Shown piece after piece: positions 38,013 to 47,467 of a stretch of DNA of 64,000 nt. Within the stretch, counting starts at the first letter, position 1; every line of letters starts with the position of its first letter. The translations under genes were made by a program, and so were the position numbers. The stretch comes from Paraglaciecola hydrolytica (GTDB lineage: Bacteria; Pseudomonadota; Gammaproteobacteria; Enterobacterales; Alteromonadaceae). The stretch is from NCBI RefSeq assembly GCF_001565895.1, contig NZ_LSNE01000003.1, positions 974,380 through 1,038,379 on the forward strand, read 5' to 3'. A model generated the notes under the pieces. It ran no database searches and was not told the DNA's origin. It saw nothing but the letters and a program-made list of their open reading frames with translations.

Positions 38013-39518
38013 CTAGTTACTCAGGAGCTCGTTGTGGCTCTTAAAGTTTAAGCCACAACGTCTAATAAAATCATTCAAGGCATCGATCTCGTGTTGATGC
38101 ATTGAATAATCAATCGAAGGGTCACTGCTTGTTGGCGGAAATACACCGTAACCGGCAAGCATGCAGGCCCATGATTTAGCTTGATAACTCCCCATCAACT
38201 TAGACCTTTGCATATCACCAGCAAAATCAGGGCTGTGCTGCCACAGCTGGATGATTCTATTTAGGGTGTCTGATATTTTGTTATTGGCCGCATTATCGCG
38301 CCAATAGGCAGTGTCCCTGCGTTGATTGGTTTTGTAGTGACACACCACATAGTCTTTGATGCCATCAAATCTGCTATTAATATCTTGGTTAAAAGCATCT
38401 TCAAATTGATTGCTAAACTGACCTTGCTGAAAATACTGCATAAATTGCGCAATGGTATTAAAGGACAAGGCAATTGCGGTTGCTTCCAAAGGTTCGATAA
38501 AACCTTGTGCTAGCCCAACGGCCAGACAATTTTTGTACCAATGCTTTTCAACTCGCCCTACTTGCATTTTTAAATGGCGAGCTTCAACGTCGCTGTGCAA
38601 TAAGCCCAAATGTTGCCTCAGCTCTGTCTCAGCTTGATTTGCATCAATGTAGTCACTGCTGAACACATAACCATTGCCAAAACGATTTCTAAGCGGAATT
38701 TGCCAGGCCCAACCGTTAGACAAGGCAGTAGCTTTGGTTTCTACTGGTAGCTCTTGGGAAATGACACTTGGCATCACTACAGCTGCATCATTGAACAAAC
38801 ACTCTTTAAAACTCCGATAGCCGACCTTCAAGGTTTTTTGTATCAATAAAGAATTAAAACCCGAACAATCGATGAAAAAGTCTGCCTCCATCATGGTGCC
38901 ATCGCTGAGTATTGCCGCGTTTAGCTCGCCATGATTGTTCTGACTTACCTTAGTGACGGTGCCATATACTCTTTTAACACCAAGGCTTTGAGCATGTTCT
39001 GCTAAAAATTGCCCAAGCAGAGCGGAATCAAAGTGATAGCCATAAGCAAGCCCAAAAGGAAAAGTGTCATTTGGCAACGGGCCTAGTTTGTTTGCGGCTA
39101 AATAGCTTTCTAAAAAGTACTTATCGGGGTGGGCATCAACTTTATAACCTTGCATGCGCGCTTGAATATTTTTGAAAAAAAGCGGTACGGTGAATACATC
39201 GTCAGTTTGCGCTGCAAAGGGATGAAAGTAAGACTCAAAACCCTTCACTGTTGACCAACCATCAAAAGTAATACCATTTTTGTAAGTCGCGTTACAGCGT
39301 GGCATCCACTGAGAGTCCGCCACATTAATGGCATCAAAAAACAACTTTAAGTGAGGAGTACTACCTTCTCCGACGCCAATAATGCCGATGTCTTTTGACT
39401 CCACTAAACAAATCTCAGTGTCTTGCCACTTAGTTGCCAACAAGTTAGCTGCCATCCAACCTGCGGTGCCACCGCCCACAATCAGGATTTTTTTAGGTTT
39501 GCCCTTACTTTCTAACAT
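38013..39518 (-). CDS. Flavin-dependent halogenase homologue (first)
   Basis: A 501-residue protein of the tryptophan halogenase family. It has the FAD motif GGGTAG (15-20), the lysine equivalent to PrnA K79 (K80 in ATYKNG), the halogenase motif WAWQIP (270-275), and the EPLEATA segment holding the catalytic glutamate. The chemistry residues are therefore intact, suggesting a real halogenase or an FAD monooxygenase. It is the last gene of a leftward operon with a JmjC/cupin gene and a second paralogue, next to a TonB receptor. Such clusters are common in polysaccharide-utilising Alteromonadales and Caulobacterales, with unknown substrates. Confidence 0.85.
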   Translation of the reverse strand: MLESKGKPKKILIVGGGTAGWMAANLLATKWQDTEICLVESKDIGIIGVGEGSTPHLKLFFDAINVADSQWMPRCNATYKNGITFDGWSTVKGFESYFHPFAAQTDDVFTVPLFFKNIQARMQGYKVDAHPDKYFLESYLAANKLGPLPNDTFPFGLAYGYHFDSALLGQFLAEHAQSLGVKRVYGTVTKVSQNNHGELNAAILSDGTMMEADFFIDCSGFNSLLIQKTLKVGYRSFKECLFNDAAVVMPSVISQELPVETKATALSNGWAWQIPLRNRFGNGYVFSSDYIDANQAETELRQHLGLLHSDVEARHLKMQVGRVEKHWYKNCLAVGLAQGFIEPLEATAIALSFNTIAQFMQYFQQGQFSNQFEDAFNQDINSRFDGIKDYVVCHYKTNQRRDTAYWRDNAANNKISDTLNRIIQLWQHSPDFAGDMQRSKLMGSYQAKSWACMLAGYGVFPPTSSDPSIDYSMHQHEIDALNDFIRRCGLNFKSHNELLSN

Positions 39519-39547
39519 AGGTATTTACCATTAATAATTTCTCATCT

Positions 39548-40576
39548 TTACTTTTGAAGCTTTTTTATAAAGTAGTCTTTGACGGTTTTTGCGTAGTCAT
39601 CTGATATTTCACCGAGTAAATGCAGTTGATGTTCGGGAATGTAAGCCTTCGGATGTGATGTCGAGTCTGGGTTTTGCTGAAATAAATAGTGATCAAACAT
39701 ATTGCGCCAGGCATTGCGTTGTAAAGGGCTTAGATCTCGCATGGCCAGCAATGCCAAGTTCAAACTATCAATGGGACTCGGCGACATTGAGTTTGGTGCT
39801 GATGAGCCTGTCCACCAGTAATTCATTAAGGCGTTCACTTTTTCCAAGGATTCAACATGATGCCACCACAACATAGGAATAAAAATCCCATCACCAGGGC
39901 CTAATTCAACACTGTAGGCTTCAGCCAGGGCATGTTTGAACAGTGGAAAGCGGTCAAAATCAGGCTTGTTTAAATCAACCAAACTGGTAGGTGCACCGGC
40001 TGGGGTAAAGTTAAGTGGACCGGGGTATAAATGGCCAGTTTGCTCGGGTGGAAACAGCACAAAACGTCGACGCCCGGCGATAACACAAGCCACATTATCC
40101 GAACCATCATAATGGGCGCTAACAATGCCCTCGTTGCCTACCCATAAACGAGGCTCTAATTCTGGGAAAAATGCCGAGCGATTTTCATCCACTAAACCCG
40201 GTAATATCTCACTCGTGAGGGTGTTTTGCATGGAAATAGCTGGATAAACTTCTCTATCGATTAGCTCTAACAAGCGACCTAAAAACAAATCTATACGCTC
40301 TTCCCCACTCAAATAATTTACATCTGTCATCTCATCGTTGTAATAAAAACGTTTGTTGGCAGAGGGCGGCGCCACCACCATTTTGGTTTTTTTACCTGTA
40401 TAAAACTGATTAAGATAGGCAACAAAATCAGCTGGCGATTGTTGCGCAGCAGCGACTAATGGCCAATTACTCGCAAATCCACGTATCACTATCGGTAGTT
40501 GTGCCGGCGCAATCTCTGCAAAAAATTGCTGAGGACTTAATGTGGCATATTCTGCAATAGTTTTGTATGTCGTCAT
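39548..40576 (-). CDS. Cupin-like (JmjC/cupin_8) Fe(II) dioxygenase
   Basis: A 342-residue protein with a cupin_8/JmjC fold. The Fe(II) ligands H-x-D lie in SAHYDGSDN, and a distal histidine is in GIFIPMLWWHHVES; the strand GRRRFVLFPPEQ between them is typical. The family hydroxylates proteins or small molecules using 2-oxoglutarate. It lies between two halogenase-like genes, 29 and 10 bases away, clearly in one operon, suggesting the three proteins act on a common substrate or modify secreted or TonB-associated proteins. Confidence 0.85.
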   Translation of the reverse strand: MTTYKTIAEYATLSPQQFFAEIAPAQLPIVIRGFASNWPLVAAAQQSPADFVAYLNQFYTGKKTKMVVAPPSANKRFYYNDEMTDVNYLSGEERIDLFLGRLLELIDREVYPAISMQNTLTSEILPGLVDENRSAFFPELEPRLWVGNEGIVSAHYDGSDNVACVIAGRRRFVLFPPEQTGHLYPGPLNFTPAGAPTSLVDLNKPDFDRFPLFKHALAEAYSVELGPGDGIFIPMLWWHHVESLEKVNALMNYWWTGSSAPNSMSPSPIDSLNLALLAMRDLSPLQRNAWRNMFDHYLFQQNPDSTSHPKAYIPEHQLHLLGEISDDYAKTVKDYFIKKLQK

Positions 40577-40586
40577 GGCTCGGTTA

Positions 40587-42104
40587 TCACGTCTTCATAT
40601 TTGAATTTGCAGAGCAGTGCGCCTGAATATAATCATGGTGATTGGGCATTTTTAGCACTGCCGTTTGGATATCTTGCACATTTTTATTGAGTGTCGTAGC
40701 TAAACTTTGGCTATCAAAAGCGTCGAGCAAGGGATGATATTTTTGTGGGCGTATTTTCATGCCTTCTAAAATAGAACACCAACTATCACTGCTAAAAAAC
40801 TGACCTTGAGTATGATCTAACAATCCTCTTTGTTTAAATAGACGGATCTTTTCACTTAAGGATTCAGGCACAGGCATCGTTTGGCACCAACGCCAAAACT
40901 CAGTATCGTCACGGCCTGCAGTAGAATAATGCAAAATAATAAAATCGCGGATCTCTAGGTAATCGGCATCGATTAGTTGGTTAAAGCGTTGTTCGTTATC
41001 AGTGTCAAAATCCCTATCAGGAAAATGTTTAATAAAATGCACTAGGGTTTTATACACTAAATGAATCGCGGTAGATTCCAAGGGCTCTAAAAAACCGCTG
41101 GCAAGTCCTAAGGTTAAACAGTTGTTATGCCAGATTTTTTTCCGCTTACCGGTAGTAAAAGGAATGATCCTTGGTTCATTAAGCAAGGTACCACTCACAC
41201 TTTTTAGTAAGGTATTGATAGCTTCTTCATCACTGCAAAAACGGCTAGCATATACATAACCGTTACCAGTACGGTTTTGCAAAGGGATTTTCCATGTCCA
41301 GCCTGCTTCACGAGCGGTTGCTACAGTATAGGGGACGGGATTAGCCGTATTAGTTGTTTGTAGCGCTACAGCGCGATCACAAGGTAAATAGTCAGACCAA
41401 TCCTCAAAGCCCACCTTTAAGGATTTTTCAATCAAAAGCCCAGAGTAGCCAGTACAATCAATAAAAAACTCACTTTCCACCGTCGCCCCGTTATCCAACT
41501 TTACGCTGCGAATAAAGGCTTTTTTATCGACAATAACGTTTTTTACTGTTGCTTCAATTCTTGTTACCCCACGTTGCTGGCAAAGTTCGCGCAGATACCT
41601 TGCAACGAGCACCGCATCTAAGTGAAAGGCATGGGCATAGCTGGCTAATACCCAATCTTGAGATTGTTGGGGCCGCAACATAAAGCGCTCATGTTCGGCC
41701 ATTACCGCAGCCGGGGAATAAGCAAGCCAAGGTATTGTTTGCCCGTCAGCCTGCGACTTTAACCAGGCCTGATAGAAATCAAAACCATTAATATCTTTGC
41801 CCACTTTACCAAAAGGATGAAAGTAGCTTTGGTTAGGTGCGTGCCAATCGTCGAAGCGAATACCTAATTTAAATGTGGCAGAGGTAGCTTGGATAAATTC
41901 TTTAAGGTTAATTTGACTAGCTTGGATAAACTCCAGTATGGACGGTACGGTAGACTCACCTACACCAATGGTGGCGATATCTGGGGATTCAATCACCGTG
42001 ATCTGGATCTTGCTGCCCCTTAGGATACTCGATAATAAGGTTGCGGCCATCCAACCCGCGGTGCCACCACCAACAATACAGAGTGATTTTAGTGTGTTTT
42101 GCAT
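40587..42104 (-). CDS. Flavin-dependent halogenase homologue (second)
   Basis: A 505-residue member of the tryptophan halogenase family, a distant paralogue of the one at 38013. The FAD motif GGGTAG (12-17), K79 (ATFKLG), WTWKIP (269-274) and EPLESTA are all present. It follows the TonB receptor gene, separated by a stem-loop, and precedes the cupin gene. In characterised halogenases the motif WxWxIP prevents a monooxygenase reaction, so halide chemistry is plausible, but tryptophan is not necessarily the substrate. Confidence 0.85.
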   Translation of the reverse strand: MQNTLKSLCIVGGGTAGWMAATLLSSILRGSKIQITVIESPDIATIGVGESTVPSILEFIQASQINLKEFIQATSATFKLGIRFDDWHAPNQSYFHPFGKVGKDINGFDFYQAWLKSQADGQTIPWLAYSPAAVMAEHERFMLRPQQSQDWVLASYAHAFHLDAVLVARYLRELCQQRGVTRIEATVKNVIVDKKAFIRSVKLDNGATVESEFFIDCTGYSGLLIEKSLKVGFEDWSDYLPCDRAVALQTTNTANPVPYTVATAREAGWTWKIPLQNRTGNGYVYASRFCSDEEAINTLLKSVSGTLLNEPRIIPFTTGKRKKIWHNNCLTLGLASGFLEPLESTAIHLVYKTLVHFIKHFPDRDFDTDNEQRFNQLIDADYLEIRDFIILHYSTAGRDDTEFWRWCQTMPVPESLSEKIRLFKQRGLLDHTQGQFFSSDSWCSILEGMKIRPQKYHPLLDAFDSQSLATTLNKNVQDIQTAVLKMPNHHDYIQAHCSANSNMKT

Positions 42105-42200
42105 CGTGAAACTGTCGTTAGTTTAATCATCATCTCATCGTGCCAGACTAACATTTAGTTGTTGGTTTAAAGTACAAAATTGGTGCTTAAAAACAAAGAA

Positions 42201-42230
42201 AAACTGCGTAGCATTGCTACTACGCAGTTT
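42201..42230. terminator. Stem-loop after the TonB receptor gene
   Basis: An 11-bp perfect stem (42201-42211 with 42220-42230) with an 8-base loop. On the minus strand it is followed by TTTTTC, so it probably attenuates the receptor transcript before the halogenase genes. Confidence 0.82.
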
Positions 42231-42258
42231 CTATTTTTGCATTCACTATGTTTAACGA

Positions 42259-45200
42259 TTAAAAAGTCGCTCTAACCGTTAAGGCATAACGACGGTCTGT
42301 CATGAAAGTAAATGCATCAGTTAAGGTGCCTTCCTGATTTTGTTGGTATTGGGTTTGGGTATCTGTACCCAGTACGTTATTAACTTGTAAGCCGACTTTT
42401 AGTTGCTCGTTTATCGCATAAAAGAAGCTTGCATCCATCATGCCCTGGGCCTTTGAATAGGCCGGCACAAACTCTTCCGACTCACGTAAGGTCAACAAGT
42501 ATTCTGACCGCCATGTATAAGCTAAACGGAACGAAATGTCGTTTTTCTCATACATGCCTACAATATTAAAGTTTTGGTCTGAATAACCCTGTAATGGCAA
42601 GTCAGTAAACTGTCTAAAGGTATTACGATTGTCTAGGATCGGCACACCAGCACCGTTAAATTGCAGTGCTTGAGTAGGATTGGTATTAGGATCTTCCAGC
42701 CCGTTTTGGTCGATGTAGGTATAGTTAAACTGTGTACCTAAACCACTCCATAAACCGGGTAACATATCGTAAAACTGAGTATACGAAAGCTCGAAACCAC
42801 GAATGGTGCCCGAACCTGTGTTATCTGGACCATAAGCAGACACAGGGAAGCTAGTGCCATCCACTTCGACTTCAGTGGCAAATTGTTTATTACGAATGAT
42901 GTTCGACAGTTTTTTATGGAACAAACCAAGGGTCAACGAACCGGCAGGCGCAAAGTACCATTCAGCGGTTAAATCCAAGTTAACCGATTCTTCTGGCTCT
43001 AAGAAAGCGTTACGGGCATTAGCACTGATTTCAATGTTTTTTAGATCAATAACGGGGTTAGTGGTGTCATCTCTGGCTTCATTAGGATCCTGTAGTACCT
43101 GTTGATAATCCAGGTTCAGCACCATTTTGTTAGCCGAATCAACCAGACTTGGATAATAAAGCCCTTTAGACGCGCCAAATCTCACCACAAACTCGTCAGT
43201 AAGGCCGAAGCTCAGGTTTAAGCTAGGCAGTACAGTTGTATAATCTGTCCCATCTATGGTGCTAGAGATAGCTTCGCCTGAAGCGAAGGCAAAAATACTC
43301 GGGTATTGATTCAACATAACTTGGTAAAGCGAACCTGCTTCATCGGTGCCACGTCTAGCCGTTGAGGGGAAATTGATCCCTCCAGTCGATTCAAGCTGGT
43401 AACTAACATAACGTAAGCCAAAATTACCTTTGACTAGTACATCAGACATCTCAACATCAAAATCGGCACGTACATAAAACTCATTACGTTCAGTGCTACT
43501 TGAACTAATATGACGCGGCGCAAAATGACTGAAAGTACGATCAGCTAAGTCTGCATAGGGCACCGCACAAGTGCCGCTGCCATCCATTGCATTTCCCACG
43601 GCATTCCATGTACCACAACCATCTCGTAAGGATTGTGCGTAATTTTGTACCAAATCCATACGCGGAAACAAAAAGCTGTTATAAGCTCCCATTAGCGTAC
43701 TGCCATCATTGTGGTCAGCAAAACTAATACGTTCAAATAATTCGGGCACCACTTGTGGAGACGCATTGTAGGAGTTTTGTGCAACCCATGGCGTACCTAA
43801 GGCTTGCCATCCTTCGTATTCAGTATTACGTACGGTCAACTCTTTCTTGGAAAGATAGAGTCCGGTTTTAATGGCGGTAAACGCTCCATCTAGTTTGTAC
43901 TCTAGATCTAACTTAAAGGTATTAGCCTTAGCTTCATTAAACTCTTCTTGTTGCATGCCGCTACCTAATCGCAGAATAGGGGCGGTATTGGCTTCGACGT
44001 CTGGCGGAGTAGAAGTATTGGCACTTAAATACTCAAGAGTTGGATTTGAACCGCGTAAATCCAAGAAAAACGGCGCATTTATAGCGGTTTGATTGCCATT
44101 CATGATGGAAGTCATGCCGTTGTTGTGCACAGTTTGATCAGAATCAACATACTGATAATCCACTACCGCGGTTAAACGATCGGTAGGTTTAAACACGACA
44201 TTTAATGAAGTGTCTTGAACAGTGTTTTCATTGAAGTTGTAACGAGAGCGGAACTGCAGAGGAACATTTGGCTCATTTGCACGGCCTACACCTGAGGTGA
44301 CATAGCCGTTACTATCTACTGTTAATGGACGGCCTTCATCACTTTCATCAAACCATTGAATAGTATTAGGTGTGAAGGACAAAAAGCCACGATCACCAGA
44401 GGCAACGACACGTTCACGCCAATCTAGAGATGCTTTAGAACTAATATGTTCTAAGGTAGCGGTAATCTTTTCATCCACACTCTGCCATTGTAATGACGCG
44501 GTAAAACCTTGGCGTTTACGATCATTTTCTGCAGATGTCATGGTATAACTCGCTGGTGCAAACCAAGTTACGCCATCGGGTTGGCCTTCAAGGGCTTGTC
44601 CATCAAATTCAGGAACATAATTGGCGGCGTCAGTGGCAGTATACTGAACCGTATCTTCAAAACCGGGACCACAAGCGCGCCAACCTGGATCCCCAGGAAT
44701 ACAAGGATTAGAATATTGGCCAGCGTTAACGCCTGGGCTGGGCGTGCCCCATTCATCGTAGGAAAAAGTATCAACCGGACCACGGCTGTGGTAATTGCCT
44801 AAACCAAAACCATCACCACGAGTTTTAAATTCAGACTGAGACGCCGCAACCAATAAACCAAACTTACCCGCATCGGTATCCCAATTATCAGAAAAAAGTG
44901 CAGAAAACGAGGGAGTGGTTTCTTCGCGGTAATCACCGTAATTGGCTTGTGCACTTACAGAAATTAAACGTTTATCAGAATCAAAAGGTTTACGCGTAAT
45001 TAAATTAACGGTACCCGAAATACCACCAGAAATAAGATCAGCAGTTTGGTTTTTTACCACTTCTACTGCACCTAACAATTCAGCAGGAAAATCTTCATAA
45101 CTGAGTCCGCCCCATGGATTAGCACTGAAAGAGTCACGGCCATTAATTTCACTGCGCACCCGATCCAAACCACGCACCAACACGCTAGTACCTTCATCGG

Positions 45201-45525
45201 CATAATGTTTAGGATCATCAGATGAAGCAAAACGCTCAATGGTTACACCCGGCACACGTTGTAGTGCTTCTGTAACAGAGCTATCTGGCAGTGCGCCAAT
45301 GTCTGAGGCAGTAATAACGTCTTTTACTGTATCAGCTAATTTTTTCAAATCTTGCGCTGTTTGAATGCTGTTACGCATACCGCGAATTTCGATTGTTTCT
45401 GTAGAGTCATCTAAATTTTGCGTTGCAGAGGCTGTTTCTTGTGCAAAAACTGATGCCGAGAATGCACAAGAAATAGCCGCAGATACTGCAATGACTAGAC
45501 GTTTTTTCTTAAAATTGTTAGACAT
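42259..45525 (-). CDS. TonB-dependent receptor, carbohydrate-type
   Basis: A 1088-residue outer membrane receptor. Signal peptide about residues 1-28 (ending VFA). A TonB-box-like region near TETIEIRG is followed by the plug domain, with VTEALQRVPGVTIER, VLVRGLDRVR and SGGISGTVNLITRKPF. The beta-barrel runs to the C-terminal phenylalanine (LTVRATF). Size and plug type match the TonB receptors of marine polysaccharide loci rather than siderophore receptors. It is divergent from a GH16/GH18 gene and probably imports glucan or chitin oligosaccharides. A LacI-type palindrome lies 68 bases upstream. Confidence 0.93.
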   Translation of the reverse strand: MSNNFKKKRLVIAVSAAISCAFSASVFAQETASATQNLDDSTETIEIRGMRNSIQTAQDLKKLADTVKDVITASDIGALPDSSVTEALQRVPGVTIERFASSDDPKHYADEGTSVLVRGLDRVRSEINGRDSFSANPWGGLSYEDFPAELLGAVEVVKNQTADLISGGISGTVNLITRKPFDSDKRLISVSAQANYGDYREETTPSFSALFSDNWDTDAGKFGLLVAASQSEFKTRGDGFGLGNYHSRGPVDTFSYDEWGTPSPGVNAGQYSNPCIPGDPGWRACGPGFEDTVQYTATDAANYVPEFDGQALEGQPDGVTWFAPASYTMTSAENDRKRQGFTASLQWQSVDEKITATLEHISSKASLDWRERVVASGDRGFLSFTPNTIQWFDESDEGRPLTVDSNGYVTSGVGRANEPNVPLQFRSRYNFNENTVQDTSLNVVFKPTDRLTAVVDYQYVDSDQTVHNNGMTSIMNGNQTAINAPFFLDLRGSNPTLEYLSANTSTPPDVEANTAPILRLGSGMQQEEFNEAKANTFKLDLEYKLDGAFTAIKTGLYLSKKELTVRNTEYEGWQALGTPWVAQNSYNASPQVVPELFERISFADHNDGSTLMGAYNSFLFPRMDLVQNYAQSLRDGCGTWNAVGNAMDGSGTCAVPYADLADRTFSHFAPRHISSSSTERNEFYVRADFDVEMSDVLVKGNFGLRYVSYQLESTGGINFPSTARRGTDEAGSLYQVMLNQYPSIFAFASGEAISSTIDGTDYTTVLPSLNLSFGLTDEFVVRFGASKGLYYPSLVDSANKMVLNLDYQQVLQDPNEARDDTTNPVIDLKNIEISANARNAFLEPEESVNLDLTAEWYFAPAGSLTLGLFHKKLSNIIRNKQFATEVEVDGTSFPVSAYGPDNTGSGTIRGFELSYTQFYDMLPGLWSGLGTQFNYTYIDQNGLEDPNTNPTQALQFNGAGVPILDNRNTFRQFTDLPLQGYSDQNFNIVGMYEKNDISFRLAYTWRSEYLLTLRESEEFVPAYSKAQGMMDASFFYAINEQLKVGLQVNNVLGTDTQTQYQQNQEGTLTDAFTFMTDRRYALTVRATF

Positions 45526-45593
45526 GTTTCACCCTCAGTATTTTTTATATATTTTGGTTTTCTATTAATAATAATATTCGTAAAGTGTTCGTC

Positions 45594-45607
45594 TGACACC
45601 GTTGTCA
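45594..45607. promoter_or_regulatory. LacI-family-like operator, receptor side
   Basis: TGACACCGTTGTCA, a palindrome with one mismatched pair and a central CG, lies 68 bases upstream of the TonB receptor start. It is almost identical to the site at 45892-45905. LacI-type sugar repressors bind such even palindromes. Confidence 0.6.
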
Positions 45608-45891
45608 TTTTTGGTTAAAACGACGACTTGCATCAACAAGTTTACCTAAAGAATAATTTTAAAAGTTACTAACTAACACTAATAAAGTTGAGATAATGTT
45701 ATTTTTTAACACTGATGTGCTTATTAAATCAACAACTTTTTGCACATGTGGCGTTTTTATTTTGATAATTACCAATAATTGAAAAGGTAATTAGGTACTA
45801 AAGGACTTATAGCAAATAAATCCAAATGCCATCCTTAACGGATGGCCCTTACGGTTTTATATTGTTGAATTATTTTTATCAGTAAATAATT

Positions 45892-45905
45892 TGACAGCGT
45901 TGTCA
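45892..45905. promoter_or_regulatory. LacI-family-like operator, GH16-GH18 side
   Basis: TGACAGCGTTGTCA, differing by one base from the site at 45594, lies 133 bases upstream of the GH16-GH18 lipoprotein start. The two sites suggest that one sugar-responsive regulator controls both divergent genes. No regulator gene is in this window. Confidence 0.6.
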
Positions 45906-46038
45906 TCGGCTTCTAATGTGGTTCACAAATATTCTAGTGCAGTGTGACTTAGGCAATTTTTTTGCAGGGGATGTATTAAGTTTTTATATCTTGCATAACG
46001 GCACCGCGATTAACTTTTTTGCACAATTTGAGAACCAA

Positions 46039-47442
46039 ATGAAAATATTTTTGATTTTAGTTTTAGCGACATTATTGATTTCCTGTGGTGGAACCTCATC
46101 AGATATACCACTTCAGAGACCAGCTCAGCAGCCTAGTCCTCAAACCAATCTGGTGCCCGAAGTATGCCGTCCTGCGGAACAAAATAGTCAAATTAGCCAA
46201 GGTGGTAAATGGCAACTCGTGTGGGCCGATGAATTTGATGGTAAGGCAATCGATGGGAGTAAATGGCAATACGAAACTAACTGTGCTGGCGGAGGTAATA
46301 ATGAATTGCAATGTTATGTCGAAGACGATGCTAATGCCTTTGTTGCAGAGGGCCAGTTACATATAGTTGCGTTAAATCAGCCTGTTACAGGAGATTCTGG
46401 TTGGTTTGGTAATTCAGGCAATGTGGTGTCCCGTGATTATTCATCAGCACGGTTACATACGCTTGAAACTGCTACCAAACCACGTGTAGTGGGTTACTTA
46501 CCAGGTTATAAGGGACTAACTGAAAGTATTAAAAATGTGGATTTGCATAATCTAACTCACCTTAATTTATCTTTTGCTAATCCCAATGCCGAGGGGGATT
46601 TTCTACTTAATGAAAATTTATTGTGTATGCCTGGATACAGCACAGAGCATGTCAAAGGTGATGAAATACGTGAGGTGGTAGAACGTGCCCATCAAGCAGG
46701 AGTTCAAGTATTGATGTCGTTGGCGGGCGGGGTGATCCCTAGTTGTTCAGGGGATTGGCACCGCTTATTACAGAGTGAAAATCGCCCACAACTGGTCAGC
46801 AAATTAATCAACTTGATGACAGACTTAAACCTTGATGGTTTGGATATAGATCTTGAAGGGATTTTGCTGACTCAAATTGATAATGCAGGTAATTACACGC
46901 CTTTTATTCAGGCGCTGTCGGCCCAATTAAAACCTCAAGGTAAATTATTAACAAGTGCCACCGCCTCTTATGAGGGGGGCATGATCCCGATAGATTCGAT
47001 CTCTTATTTTGATTTTGTGAATATCATGTCGTATGACGCTATTGGTCCTAGTTGGGGGCAAGCTGGTATTGAACATTCTACGTATCAGCAAGCAGTGCAG
47101 GATGTGCAGCTATGGCTCCACCGAGGTTTAACTAAACAACAGTTAGTGTTGGGATTACCTTTTTACGGCTATGGCTTTGGCCAGTATCGGAGTGATTACG
47201 CTATTAAAGATCTGGTTGCTTTGTATGGTAGTGACATTTTGCAACAGGATGTCATGGGTAATTTGTGTGCAGGTTGTGACTACATTACTTACAACGGTTT
47301 AGTTACTTTACAAGCCAAAACTGAATTGGCACTTAAACATGGCTCAGGTGTGATGATTTGGGAGTTGTCTCACGACTCAAGTCGTACTTCAAATATTTTG
47401 GCAACTATTGCCTCTCAGGTCGCTGCCCCCAAAACTCTTTAA
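46039..47442 (+). CDS. Lipoprotein with truncated GH16 fused to GH18
   Basis: A 467-residue lipoprotein (lipobox LISC, C16). Residues about 58-141 match the N-terminal third of a bacterial GH16 laminarinase (WQLVWADEFDG, KWQYETNC, YSSARL). The match stops before the catalytic EIDIFE strand. From about residue 146 (KPRVVGYLPGYKG) an entire GH18 barrel follows, with the catalytic DGLDIDLE at 266-273 (E273 the proton donor) and the later strands FDFVNIMSYD and VLGLPFYGYGF. The open frame is continuous. The GH16 part alone cannot be catalytic; it may act as a binding or structural module, or be a relic of recombination. GH18 members hydrolyse chitin or related GlcNAc polymers. Confidence 0.85.
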   Translation: MKIFLILVLATLLISCGGTSSDIPLQRPAQQPSPQTNLVPEVCRPAEQNSQISQGGKWQLVWADEFDGKAIDGSKWQYETNCAGGGNNELQCYVEDDANAFVAEGQLHIVALNQPVTGDSGWFGNSGNVVSRDYSSARLHTLETATKPRVVGYLPGYKGLTESIKNVDLHNLTHLNLSFANPNAEGDFLLNENLLCMPGYSTEHVKGDEIREVVERAHQAGVQVLMSLAGGVIPSCSGDWHRLLQSENRPQLVSKLINLMTDLNLDGLDIDLEGILLTQIDNAGNYTPFIQALSAQLKPQGKLLTSATASYEGGMIPIDSISYFDFVNIMSYDAIGPSWGQAGIEHSTYQQAVQDVQLWLHRGLTKQQLVLGLPFYGYGFGQYRSDYAIKDLVALYGSDILQQDVMGNLCAGCDYITYNGLVTLQAKTELALKHGSGVMIWELSHDSSRTSNILATIASQVAAPKTL

Positions 47443-47467
47443 GAGTTTTGGTGCAGTAGTTTTTTTA
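47429..47467 (+). terminator. Terminator overlapping the GH16-GH18 stop codon
   Basis: A 9-bp perfect stem (47429-47437 with 47443-47451) whose 5-base loop contains the TAA stop, followed after about nine bases by a T-run near 47460-47466. Separates this gene from the next operon. Confidence 0.6.

Larger units (their letters stand above)
45526..46038. other. Divergent regulatory region of the glucan locus
   Basis: A 513-base spacer between the TonB receptor and the GH16-GH18 gene. It contains two similar 14-base palindromes, one on each side (listed separately), and a 7-bp hairpin at 45828-45846 (GCCATCC/GGATGGC). No gene is recognised. An open frame runs upstream of 46039 to 45916, but it has no signal-peptide features. 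Confidence 0.6.

Noticed and set aside
38013-42104. A halogenated natural-product gene cluster
   Set aside because: No polyketide, nonribosomal peptide or tailoring genes are present. The context is glycan uptake.
45916-46038. N-terminal extension of the GH16-GH18 protein
   Set aside because: The lipoprotein signal begins at 46039, and the upstream part would mask it. It also overlaps the probable promoter.
46039-47442. A GH16 pseudogene interrupted by frameshift
   Set aside because: The frame is continuous and no remaining C-terminal GH16 sequence follows in any frame. The GH18 part is intact, so a fusion is the simpler reading.
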